14,679 nucleotides of DNA from Geobacter sp. UBA4074. GTDB taxonomy: Bacteria > Desulfobacterota > Desulfuromonadia > Geobacterales > Pseudopelobacteraceae. Below the pieces are notes generated by a model that saw nothing but the letters and a program-made list of their open reading frames with translations, was not told the DNA's origin and made no database searches. Position 1 is the first letter of the stretch; every line of letters starts with the position of its first letter. The translations under genes were made by a program, and so were the position numbers. The stretch lies in NCBI GenBank assembly GCA_002383415.1, contig DFYU01000034.1, positions 2,818 through 17,496 on the forward strand, in the 5' to 3' direction. This document shows positions 1 through 6,795 of this stretch, in pieces.

Positions 1-729
1 CAGGAACAGGGTGCCGCCGTTGGCCGCCTCCAGCAGACCCTGGCGATTCTCGGTGGCGCCGGTGAAAGCCCCCTTGCGGTAACCGAACAGTTCGCTTTCC
101 AGGATGCTTTCCGGCAGGCCGCCGCAGTTGATGGCCACGAATTTTTTATCCTTGCGGGCTGAGTGGTAGTGTACCGCCTGGGCGATCAATTCCTTGCCGG
201 TGCCGGACTCGCCGGTGATCAGTACCGAGGTGTCACGACCGGCCACCTTGCCCACCTTGTCCAGCACGGTCCGCAGGGCGCCCGAGGCGCCGATGATGTT
301 GTCGAACTGGAGTTTCTCTTCTATCTCCCGCCGCAGCTCCCGGTTTTCCTCCTGCAGCAGGGCCTGCTGCAGGGCGTTCTTGACCCGGTAGACCAGCTCC
401 TGGGGCTCGAACGGCTTGGTCAGCATGTCGTAGGCCCCCTTGCGCAGGGCCTGGATCGACATCTCCACCGTGGCGTAGGCGGTGATGATGATCACCGGCA
501 GGTCCCGGGCCTGTTCCTTGACCCGCTGCAGCACCTCAAGGCCGGTCATGCCGGGCATCTTGATGTCGGTGATCACCAGATCCCAGGCGGCTGGGTTGAA
601 CTCCTCCATAGCCTTGACCGGGCTGGTGTAGGTCCGCACCAGGTAGCCGTTATCCAGCAGCACCTGCTCCATCATGCGGCACAGCCCTTCTTCATTATCG
701 ATCAGCAGTATCCGTTGCTTGTCGGTCAT
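1..729 (-). CDS. NtrC-type sigma-54 response regulator (partial, 3' end beyond window)
   Basis: This gene encodes the N-terminal 243 residues of a sigma-54-dependent transcriptional activator; its end lies beyond the left edge. Residues 5-118 form a receiver domain with acidic residues D11 and E13, phospho-acceptor D55 (TDIKMPG), T83 and K105 (TKPFEP). A helical linker (about 120-140) leads to the AAA+ domain, with Walker A GESGTGKE at 173-180 and an intact GAFTGA sigma-54 contact loop at 220-225. The sequence stops just before Walker B, so the Fis-type DNA-binding domain is not visible. The ATG overlaps the TGA of the upstream kinase gene (ATGA, 726-729), indicating translational coupling. 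By family knowledge it is phosphorylated by that kinase and opens sigma-54 promoters by ATP hydrolysis. Family assignment is secure; its target genes are unknown. Confidence 0.95.
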   Translation of the reverse strand, partial: MTDKQRILLIDNEEGLCRMMEQVLLDNGYLVRTYTSPVKAMEEFNPAAWDLVITDIKMPGMTGLEVLQRVKEQARDLPVIIITAYATVEMSIQALRKGAYDMLTKPFEPQELVYRVKNALQQALLQEENRELRREIEEKLQFDNIIGASGALRTVLDKVGKVAGRDTSVLITGESGTGKELIAQAVHYHSARKDKKFVAINCGGLPESILESELFGYRKGAFTGATENRQGLLEAANGGTLFL

Positions 730-2258
730 GCCAGTTCCTCATAATCAAGCGGCAGGGTAACGGTGACCGTGGTACCGTGGCCCGATTCGCTGTCGATGGT
801 GATGCTGCCGTGGTGCATCTCGATGATCTGTCGGGTGATGGCCAACCCCAGGCCGGTGCCGCGGGCCTTGGTGGTGTAGAACGGCTCAAAGATCTTTTCC
901 AGGCTTTCCTGGGGGATGCCGGAGCCGGTGTCGCGGAAGATGACCCGCACGGTGTCGTCCGGCCCCGGTGTGGTGGCAACCAGCAGCTCGCCGCCATCCG
1001 GCATGGCGCCGCCGGCATTCAGGATCAGGTTGATGGCTACCTGGCGCAGTTGATCTCCGTCCAGCAGCACCGGGGGCAGGTTGCGGTCGAAGCTGGTGCG
1101 GATGGTGACGCCGCGCATGTCGGTATGATTAGCTGAAAACTCGACGATCTCGGTCAACAGCTCGTTGAGGTTGGTCAGGACCAGGGTCGGCCGCGGGGTG
1201 CGAGCGTAGGACAATAGGTCCTGCACGATCTTCTTGCAGCGTTTGCTTTCGCGTTTGATCTCGTGGATATATTTGTAGTTGGGGTCATCTTCGCTGAGCT
1301 TGCCCTCCAGGTAGCCGGCGTAGCCCAGGATTACCCCCAGCGGGTTGTTGATCTCGTGGGCCACCCCTGAGGAGAGCACCCCCAACGAGGCCATCTTGCC
1401 CTGTTGTGCCAAGGATGCCTCCATCTCCTGGTTGCGCTGGATGATGTCGGTCATCCGGTTGAAGGCCGTTGCCATCTCGGCCAGTTCGTCGCTGCCGGAT
1501 ACGGCCATGCGGGCCTTCATGTCGCCCTTGCGTACCTTGCGGATAGTCTCGATCATCTGGTTGATCGGTCTGGTGGCCACATTCGACGCGCAGACGACCA
1601 GCAGCGTGGCAAAGCAGCCAACGATGCCGATCAGGATGATGGTACTCCAGAAGATGCGGCTCTTGATGGCGTTGGCCTCTTTGTAAAACTCATCTTCGTA
1701 GGAACCGACGGCCACGATCCAGTCCCAGACCGGAAAATATTCATAGCGCACGATCTTCATGCGAGGTTTGGCATCACCCTCGTTCTGCCAGGGATACCTG
1801 ATCCAGCCGCTTTTATGCTCGATCATCTCGCGGATGAAGGGGTGGCCGTTGGAGTCCGTGGCATCGATGATGTTTTTGCCTTCCGATTCCCGGTGGATGG
1901 TCAGGGTGCCTTTGCGGTCCATGCAGTAGATGTAGCCGGTTTTGCCGACCCGCTTGTTCTTGATCTTGTCCTTCAGGTTGGCAAAGGAGGCGGAGGCCAG
2001 TTCTGTTTCCAGGTCGCCGGTAATATCGAAGCGGTAGTCCTGGAACTGTTTGTCGTAGGAGCGCAGCAGGTCGATGGTGAACTCGGCCATATGTTGCAGG
2101 TCGTCCTTGCTGGTCTGGGTGATGCCCAGATAGGCTTTCTGATTGGCGATGAAGCCGGTCACCAGCGCCACCACGATGATCGGTATGATCACCAGCGGCA
2201 GCACCAGCAGCAGCAGCTTGCTACGCAGCTTTAAGCGGTCGAAAAAAGGACTGGACAT
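726..2258 (-). CDS. Cache-domain sensor histidine kinase
   Basis: This is a 510-residue membrane sensor kinase that should phosphorylate the overlapping NtrC-type regulator. TM1 spans about 14-36, a periplasmic single-Cache (sCache_2-like) domain about 40-195 (core around GKTGYIYCMD and YFPVWDWIVAVGSY), TM2 about 204-225, and HAMP about 226-278. HisKA follows, with the H-box VAHEINNPLG and phospho-histidine H301. The ATPase domain has N-box residues N410 and N414, G1 DTGSGIP (443-449), FEPFYTTK and GTGLGL. The motif set is complete. sCache_2 domains in other proteins often bind small carboxylates; the ligand here is not known. The start has no visible Shine-Dalgarno and lies 9 nt after a -10-like hexamer, so the mRNA may be leaderless. 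The first Met is chosen because TM1 follows at once and no nearby start is better. Confidence 0.94.
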   Translation of the reverse strand: MSSPFFDRLKLRSKLLLLVLPLVIIPIIVVALVTGFIANQKAYLGITQTSKDDLQHMAEFTIDLLRSYDKQFQDYRFDITGDLETELASASFANLKDKIKNKRVGKTGYIYCMDRKGTLTIHRESEGKNIIDATDSNGHPFIREMIEHKSGWIRYPWQNEGDAKPRMKIVRYEYFPVWDWIVAVGSYEDEFYKEANAIKSRIFWSTIILIGIVGCFATLLVVCASNVATRPINQMIETIRKVRKGDMKARMAVSGSDELAEMATAFNRMTDIIQRNQEMEASLAQQGKMASLGVLSSGVAHEINNPLGVILGYAGYLEGKLSEDDPNYKYIHEIKRESKRCKKIVQDLLSYARTPRPTLVLTNLNELLTEIVEFSANHTDMRGVTIRTSFDRNLPPVLLDGDQLRQVAINLILNAGGAMPDGGELLVATTPGPDDTVRVIFRDTGSGIPQESLEKIFEPFYTTKARGTGLGLAITRQIIEMHHGSITIDSESGHGTTVTVTLPLDYEELA

Positions 2259-2267
2259 GGCAGGTCA

Positions 2268-2296
2268 GATATAGCCTGAAACCGCCACAGAATCAA
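2268..2296 (-). promoter_or_regulatory. Candidate sigma-70 promoter of the kinase/regulator operon
   Basis: On the minus strand TTGATT (2296-2291) and TATATC (2273-2268) are separated by exactly 17 bp. Each matches 4 of 6 consensus bases. The ATG at 2258 begins 9 nt after the -10 element, leaving a leader of only about 2-3 nt. This is pattern matching only. Confidence 0.4.
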
Positions 2297-2336
2297 GGGC
2301 GCTACCAGTTTCTGCTGCGCCGGACCGTTTTTCTGG

Positions 2337-2344
2337 TATATACT
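2337..2344 (+). promoter_or_regulatory. Candidate -10 element upstream of the MoxR gene
   Basis: TATACT (2339-2344; 5 of 6 consensus bases) lies 8 nt before the ATG at 2353. Read one register earlier, TGG-TATATA resembles an extended -10. No good -35 is seen at 16-18 bp. Use of this element would give a leaderless or nearly leaderless mRNA, in line with the missing Shine-Dalgarno. Confidence 0.35.
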
Positions 2345-2352
2345 GCCAAACC

Positions 2353-3291
2353 ATGAACCATGAAACAGGAACCAGAATCCATCAAACCCTGCAGCACCTG
2401 AACAGCAACGTGCTGCAGGGCAAGCAGGATGCCCTGCGGCTGGCCATGGTGGCGATGCTCAGTGGCGGACATCTGCTGATCGAGGATCTGCCCGGCCTGG
2501 GCAAGACCACTCTGGCTCTGGCCCTGGCCGGCAGCACCGGCCTGACCCTGGGGCGGGTCCAGTGCACCAGTGATCTGCTGCCATCCGATATTACCGGCCT
2601 GTCGGTCTTCCGGCGTGAAGAGGGGCAGTTTGTCTTTCTGCCGGGACCGATCTTCAACCAGATCGTGCTGGTGGACGAGATCAACCGGGCCATGCCCCGC
2701 ACCCAGAGCGCCCTTTTGGAGGCGATGGAGGAACGGCGGGTGACGGTGGAAGGCACTACCCACCCCTTGCCGGAACCGTTTCTGGTGATCGCCACCCAGA
2801 ACCCCTCCGAACAGACCGGCACCTATCCCCTGCCTGAATCCCAGCTGGACCGCTTTCTGTTGTGCACCGGTATTGGCTATCCCTCGCCTGAGCTTGAAAA
2901 GGGGATCATTGCCGGCGGCGGCATTCGCGAGCGACTGGAAGAGCTGCCGCGGCTGCTGGACAGTCAGGAGCTGCTGACGGCCCGCAACGAGGTGTCCCAG
3001 GTCCATCTAGCCGACAAGGTGCTTGACTACCTCCATCGTTTTATTGTGGCAACCCGTAGTCATCCGTCCGTGCTGACCGGCCTCTCGACCCGTGCCGCTA
3101 TCGGCCTGGCTCAGGCTGCCAGGGCGGCGGCCTATCTGGAAGGGCGTGACTATGTGGCGCCGGAGGATGTCCGTGATCTGGCCGTGGCCTGCGGCGCCCA
3201 CCGTCTGTTGCTGCGCCCCGAACACGAAGCCCGGGACAGAAAGGAACTGATACGGACCATCCTCGCCGAGATAGCGCTGCCTTTGGCCTGA
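2353..3291 (+). CDS. MoxR-family AAA+ ATPase
   Basis: This is a 312-residue MoxR-type ATPase, a chaperone-like AAA+ family that usually acts on a partner containing DUF58 or von Willebrand A domains. The N-terminal helix (RIHQTLQHLNSNVLQGK) is typical. Walker A is GLGKTT (48-53), Walker B LVDEINRA (D108, E109), sensor 1 ATQNP (N150), followed by the LDRF motif (R167) and the C-terminal lid helices. Length is normal for the family. The next gene encodes DUF58, the standard partner, and its likely start overlaps this stop codon. The start has no Shine-Dalgarno. The tandem 7-mer CCATGAA (2351-2364) places a second, out-of-frame ATG 7 nt downstream, whose reading frame is short. The cellular role of this pair is not known here; some relatives assist metal-enzyme maturation or envelope functions. 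Confidence 0.95.
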   Translation: MNHETGTRIHQTLQHLNSNVLQGKQDALRLAMVAMLSGGHLLIEDLPGLGKTTLALALAGSTGLTLGRVQCTSDLLPSDITGLSVFRREEGQFVFLPGPIFNQIVLVDEINRAMPRTQSALLEAMEERRVTVEGTTHPLPEPFLVIATQNPSEQTGTYPLPESQLDRFLLCTGIGYPSPELEKGIIAGGGIRERLEELPRLLDSQELLTARNEVSQVHLADKVLDYLHRFIVATRSHPSVLTGLSTRAAIGLAQAARAAAYLEGRDYVAPEDVRDLAVACGAHRLLLRPEHEARDRKELIRTILAEIALPLA

Positions 3292-4148
3292 AGCTGACGC
3301 TGGCAGGTGGTCTGTATATCCTGATCACCATCCTGCTTGGCTTCGCCGCTGTCAACACCGGCAACAACCTCCTGTTTCTGGTGGTATCCGGTCTGCTGGC
3401 CTTCATGTCGGTTACCGGGTATGCGGGGATGGTGAACCTGCAGCGCCTGCGTGTCGAGCTGCTGCCCCCTTCTGAGCTGTACGCCGGTCAGCCAGCCTCG
3501 TTTACCCTGCGGATCAGCAACAGCAAGCGGTTCATTCCGTCGTTCCTGTTGTCGTTCTCCTGTCAGCAGGGCGCTGCGGTGCTGGCCCATCTGCCGGCTG
3601 CCGCAACGGTCAATCTGCCGCTTGAGCTGACCCTGCCTGAGCGGGGTTGGACGCATCTGGCGTCGGTACGAGTCAGCTCACCCTTTCCCGTCAGTTTTTT
3701 CATCCGTTCCTGGCGTTTGACGATTGATCGCGAACTGTTGGTCTATCCCCGCCTGATACCCTGCCATCAAAGCAGTGGCGGCCGCAGCGGGACCGATGCC
3801 GCTGATGGGCGACAAGGTCAGCGGGGCAGCAGCGGCGAGGTGGAACGGATTGTCGAGTACAGCGGGCGGGAGCCGTTGCGCCAGATCCACTGGAAACTGT
3901 CGGCCCGTTCCGAGGAGCTGAAGGTCAAACAGTATCGTTCTGCCACGGCAGAACCGTTGATGGTTGATCTGGATAGCTTGCCGGGGCGGCTTGAAGAGCG
4001 GATCTGCTGCGCTGCCTGGCTGGTGCACCACTGGGCGGCCGAGCGGCCGGTGGGACTTCGTCTGGGTGATCAGCTGCTGCCGCCACAGGCCGGACTGCAC
4101 CAGAGGCATCAGCTGCTGGCTGCGCTGGCGGTTTACGGCAAGGCCTGA
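3288..4148 (+). CDS. DUF58 domain protein, probable CTG start
   Basis: This is the DUF58 partner of the MoxR ATPase, 286 residues if it begins at CTG 3288. The reading frame is open from 3177, but has no ATG, GTG or TTG until GTG 3381. A start at 3381 would remove KLTLAGGLYILITILLGFAA and the VNTGNNLLF signature, which family members carry a few residues after their initiator Met. CTG 3288 overlaps the moxR TGA (CTGA), the same geometry as an ATGA coupled start, and puts KLT right after the initiator as in relatives. The DUF58 core follows: the GEVERIVEYSGREPLRQIHWK stretch, then SARSEELKVKQY and a C-terminal vWA-like end with MVDLD. An N-terminal membrane hairpin is likely. A sequencing error (ATG read as CTG) is the main alternative. 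The family call is firm; the start is inferred. No transglutaminase gene follows. Confidence 0.88.
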   Translation: MKLTLAGGLYILITILLGFAAVNTGNNLLFLVVSGLLAFMSVTGYAGMVNLQRLRVELLPPSELYAGQPASFTLRISNSKRFIPSFLLSFSCQQGAAVLAHLPAAATVNLPLELTLPERGWTHLASVRVSSPFPVSFFIRSWRLTIDRELLVYPRLIPCHQSSGGRSGTDAADGRQGQRGSSGEVERIVEYSGREPLRQIHWKLSARSEELKVKQYRSATAEPLMVDLDSLPGRLEERICCAAWLVHHWAAERPVGLRLGDQLLPPQAGLHQRHQLLAALAVYGKA

Positions 4149-4151
4149 TGC

Positions 4152-4838
4152 CTAGTAGGGCTTGTGCGCTGCCATCAGCTCGTTCAGCTGGGTTCGCTGA
4201 GATTCGCTGATCAGTTCAAAGGTAACGCCGATGCCCGGCATCTGGTGACAGGTCCCCCAGGGGCGCACCCAGCGGATAACGCAGCTGATCAGTGTCGGGT
4301 CCGACAAGCCCACAAATTGGACCTTCACCTGCTGCCCGGGCTGATGGGTGGGGTGGGTGCTGAACAGAAAACAGCCCTGTGAGGAGACGTTCAGGGTAAC
4401 GGTCTGCTCTGGCTGATCAAGGTGCTGGCCATCGAACAGCAGTGCATTGAGATGCAGCGATACCCGGTCATTGGGTCGTACCAGACGGGGTGTGAACCCG
4501 TTACAGATGGTAAGAAACTCATCCAGGGAGCGGGCCATGCCATGATGGTTGTCGGCCATCAGCAGCTTGATGGAGTCGGTGGCCGGTGCGATGTTGAGGT
4601 AGGCGCTGGGCAGGGCCCTGAGGATGTCTTCCAACTGGTTTTTTTCAGCAGTGCTGGCCTTGGTGATGATCGGCATATCCAGCAATACACCATTAAACAG
4701 TGTACGGCAGGTCAAGGCCGGCAGATCTTTCAGCTCGCTTGCCGGCTGGCAGGCAAAACCACGCAACTCCAAGGCTTCACGATAGGTCTGGGTGCGGCTC
4801 TCGCTGCGGGCCACCAGGATCAGGGTCGGTGCGTTCAT
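4152..4838 (-). CDS. PilZ domain protein with degenerate receiver-like N-terminus
   Basis: This 228-residue protein is a probable c-di-GMP binder. The C-terminal PilZ domain (about 118-215) has both binding motifs: RxxxR as R121-PND-R125, and NxSxxG as N150-VSSQ-G155. The N-terminal 110 residues resemble a receiver domain (TLILVARSESRTQTYREALE, then GVLLDMP with D54), but the acidic pair that normally binds Mg2+ is missing, so phosphorylation is doubtful. There is no DNA-binding or output domain. The ATG overlaps the TGA of the upstream cysteine-cluster gene (ATGA, 4835-4838), so the two are translationally coupled. The gene converges on the DUF58 gene with only 3 bp between stop codons and no visible terminator. 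The effector role (motility, surface or type IV pili control) is unknown. Confidence 0.88.
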   Translation of the reverse strand: MNAPTLILVARSESRTQTYREALELRGFACQPASELKDLPALTCRTLFNGVLLDMPIITKASTAEKNQLEDILRALPSAYLNIAPATDSIKLLMADNHHGMARSLDEFLTICNGFTPRLVRPNDRVSLHLNALLFDGQHLDQPEQTVTLNVSSQGCFLFSTHPTHQPGQQVKVQFVGLSDPTLISCVIRWVRPWGTCHQMPGIGVTFELISESQRTQLNELMAAHKPY

Positions 4839-5326
4839 CGGGCTATCCTTGTAACTGGTGAGAGGTTTGCAAGGACAGTCGTGACCTGATCTTGCCAGGG
4901 CAGCCAGGCCAGGGCAGCCTCGCGGCGGCCCCAGGGGCTTTCACATTCAAAGCAGACATCCGGCACCAGTTCCTGACAGAGCCTGGGTCGTTCAGCAAAG
5001 GGCAGCCGGCAGCCCTCTGCAGCCAGAAAGACACAGCTGCCACTGCAGGGCTGTGCCGACCATCCGTCTAGCTCCCGTTCCTGCTGGGTCGCAGGGCGTG
5101 GGTAGTGGATCAGTCTGTGCGGGTCGGGAGAAACGCCGCCCGCTTGATAGGGGATGCCGAGGTGTTCCTCCAGTACCCAGTTGCCGCTGGCAAGGGCCTG
5201 CATCAACGAGTCTGTCAGGTTGCCGTTGACGACAAAACGCTCCGGCGCTTCTATACCCGGTTTGGTCTGGCAGCATTGCCCGCCGCAGCGGGCGCAGAGG
5301 TGCATATCTTCATTCGAGGTGGTCAT
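4835..5326 (-). CDS. YkgJ-like cysteine-cluster protein
   Basis: This 163-residue cytoplasmic protein carries the cysteine cluster of the YkgJ/UPF0153 type (CxxCxxCC family), thought to bind zinc or iron-sulfur. The cluster is near the N-terminus as C11-x2-C14-x3-C18-C19 (CARCGGQCC), with further cysteines in PCSGSC, EGC, RLC and CFEC that could complete the metal site. ATG 5326 was chosen because a strong promoter match (TTGGCA, 18 bp, TACAAT) ends 9 nt before it. An upstream TTG (5365) would extend the protein by 13 residues but lies inside that promoter; ATG 5305 is another option. No Shine-Dalgarno is seen at 5326, which would fit a leaderless mRNA. The ATG overlaps the divergent radical SAM ATG in the shared CATG (5324-5327). 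It is coupled to the PilZ gene downstream. Function unknown. Confidence 0.8.
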   Translation of the reverse strand: MTTSNEDMHLCARCGGQCCQTKPGIEAPERFVVNGNLTDSLMQALASGNWVLEEHLGIPYQAGGVSPDPHRLIHYPRPATQQERELDGWSAQPCSGSCVFLAAEGCRLPFAERPRLCQELVPDVCFECESPWGRREAALAWLPWQDQVTTVLANLSPVTRIAR

Positions 5327-6548
5327 GACGGACGCATTGTACCGTGAAAAACTAATCAATGCCAATAGGCGAGAATACGGTCGGGCTTACGACCTGCTTC
5401 CTTTTGCAGATGAGGCCGCTGTTGCTGCGGCCAACCATGAGCGTGACGAGCTGCTGGCCTGGCTTGGCGAGCATGCCCGCTTCGGCTACGCCGGAACCAA
5501 GGTCGACTGCAATCGGCTTTCGCCCGGTTGCCAGCGCTGCGGCGAGGGCAGCTGGTCCTGCCTGTTTATTAACGGTCGTTGCAATGGTCGCTGCTTTTAC
5601 TGTCCGACCTCACAGGAGGACGACGGTCCGCCGGTCACCAACGGCCTGGCCTTTTCAGCGCCCGAGGAGTATGCCGACTACGTGCAGCGATTCGGTTTTC
5701 GCGGGGTCAGTATCAGTGGCGGTGAGCCACTGCTTACGCCGCAGCTGACCCTGGCCTACCTGCGTGCGGTGCGGCAGCGCTGCGGTTCTGACCTGCACCT
5801 CTGGCTGTACACCAACGGCACCCTGCTGACCAAAGGGCTCTGCCAAGAGCTGCGTGAGGCCGGTCTGGATGAGATCCGTTTCGACCTGGGGGCGGTGCGC
5901 TACCACCTGAAAAAACTGCGGCTGGCAGTAGGCGTGATCCCCACGGTCACGGTTGAGATACCGGCAGTGCCTGAGGACGAGCTCCTGATGCAGCGCACAA
6001 TGCGCGAGCTGGCCGATGCCGGCTGTAATCACCTTAATTTGCACCAGCTGCGGTTGACCCCCCATAACCTGCCACACCTGCTGGAGCGGAACTACACCTT
6101 TGTGCATGGCGAGAAGGTAACGGTGCTGGAATCGGAACTGACTGCACTGCGACTGGTGCGTTACAGCATCGAACAGGGGATCGGCCTGCCGGTCAATTAC
6201 TGCTCATTCCCTTACAAGCGCCGATTCCAGCATGCCGCTGCCCGTCGGCGGGCGGCGCTGTCTGTCTGCGGTCCTGGTGAGCAGGTTACCGACAGCGGTT
6301 ATCTGCGGGTGCTGGGGGAGGGGACGGTGCAGTACAGCGAGGCCGCCATTCTGCAGGCCCCCTCTATGCGTGGTCCTTTTGAAAAGATCATGCTGCAGGG
6401 GGGGCGGCCGTTGTACCTGGAACGCCAGCCGCTTACGCCGCCGCTTCCCGTGACGGAACAGGAGGCTGCCGGGCTTGCTCGCGGGGAGCTGCCTGAGCGA
6501 CTCAAGACCTGGGAACTGATTACCACAGGTCTGGCACCCTATTTTTAG
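5325..6548 (+). CDS. Radical SAM protein (PFL-activase-related, uncharacterised)
   Basis: This 407-residue radical SAM enzyme has the cluster motif C86-NGR-C90-FY-C93, which binds a [4Fe-4S] cluster and SAM, and the GGE motif SGGEPLL (132-134). Upstream of the motif are four more cysteines, C62, C69, C72 and C79 (SPGCQRCGEG, SWSC), and downstream C293 (NYCSFPYKRR) and C315, which could hold an auxiliary cluster. The layout resembles uncharacterised proteins related to pyruvate formate-lyase activating enzymes (COG2108-like); I cannot name a substrate. The start is ATG 5325, preceded by GAGGTGG (5316-5322). The open frame extends to ATG 5154, but that part is antisense to the cysteine-cluster gene and lacks the family's N-terminus. 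The ATG shares CATG with the divergent gene, so its own promoter must lie inside that gene. No clear terminator follows. Confidence 0.88.
   Translation: MTDALYREKLINANRREYGRAYDLLPFADEAAVAAANHERDELLAWLGEHARFGYAGTKVDCNRLSPGCQRCGEGSWSCLFINGRCNGRCFYCPTSQEDDGPPVTNGLAFSAPEEYADYVQRFGFRGVSISGGEPLLTPQLTLAYLRAVRQRCGSDLHLWLYTNGTLLTKGLCQELREAGLDEIRFDLGAVRYHLKKLRLAVGVIPTVTVEIPAVPEDELLMQRTMRELADAGCNHLNLHQLRLTPHNLPHLLERNYTFVHGEKVTVLESELTALRLVRYSIEQGIGLPVNYCSFPYKRRFQHAAARRRAALSVCGPGEQVTDSGYLRVLGEGTVQYSEAAILQAPSMRGPFEKIMLQGGRPLYLERQPLTPPLPVTEQEAAGLARGELPERLKTWELITTGLAPYF
5336..5365 (-). promoter_or_regulatory. Candidate sigma-70 promoter of the cysteine-cluster/PilZ operon
   Basis: On the minus strand TTGGCA (5365-5360) and TACAAT (5341-5336) each match 5 of 6 consensus bases, with an 18-bp spacer. 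The promoter lies within the first 14 codons of the radical SAM gene on the other strand. The -10 ends 9 nt before ATG 5326, implying almost no leader. Confidence 0.5.
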
Positions 6549-6584
6549 CATAGGCTGAAATGGATGCGGCGCGCGCACCGTTTG

Positions 6585-6639
6585 TTGCAAAAATGCGAAT
6601 AAGGTCTGCTGCCGACAGGCATTGTTTGCAATACTGCAA
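6585..6639. promoter_or_regulatory. Paired inverted repeats TTGCA-N4-TGCRA, candidate activator sites
   Basis: Two imperfect 14-bp palindromes lie upstream of the sigma-54 promoter: TTGCA-AAAA-TGCGA (6585-6598) and TTGCA-ATAC-TGCAA (6626-6639). They are 41 bp apart, close to four helical turns, and centred about 160 and 119 bp before the expected transcription start. This is the usual placement of enhancer sites for NtrC-type activators. The binding protein is not known. Confidence 0.55.
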
Positions 6640-6725
6640 TAGTTGACGGCGACACTCTTCTCGTCAGCAATGCTAATCGTCCAATATCAGGGCTTTTTAT
6701 CTATTTCATACAAGATGCTAGGGTT

Positions 6726-6740
6726 TGGCACGTCAGTTGC
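6726..6740 (+). promoter_or_regulatory. Sigma-54 (-24/-12) promoter of the MFS transporter
   Basis: TGGCACGTCAGTTGC matches the sigma-54 consensus TGGCAC-N5-TTGC in every fixed position, with GG at about -24 and GC at about -12 in correct spacing. Transcription should start near 6751, leaving a leader of about 45 nt before the transporter ATG. Expression should therefore need RpoN and an ATP-hydrolysing activator. Confidence 0.85.
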
Positions 6741-6746
6741 CTTGTA

Positions 6747-6777
6747 GATAGCTGGTACTCCAACTGGAACCACTATC
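6747..6777 (+). other. Possible leader hairpin before the transporter ribosome-binding site
   Basis: GATAG-TGGT (6747-6756, with C6752 bulged) can pair with ACCA-CTATC (6769-6777) across a 12-nt loop. It sits at or just after the predicted start of the sigma-54 transcript and ends 5 nt before the Shine-Dalgarno AAGGAGG (6783-6789). If transcription starts at 6751, most of the left outer arm would be lost, leaving only the inner stem. Confidence 0.25.
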
Positions 6778-6795
6778 CCTGCAAGGAGGGTTTTC

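Noticed and set aside
2200..2222. CAG-rich trinucleotide tract
   Set aside because: It encodes the leucine-rich first membrane helix of the kinase and needs no further explanation.
1404..2234. 276-codon plus-strand open frame
   Set aside because: It is antisense to the histidine kinase, has no recognisable motif, and arises from GC-rich codon use in the real gene.
5154..5324. N-terminal extension of the radical SAM protein from ATG 5154
   Set aside because: The extension is antisense to the cysteine-cluster gene. ATG 5325 has a good Shine-Dalgarno and fits the family.
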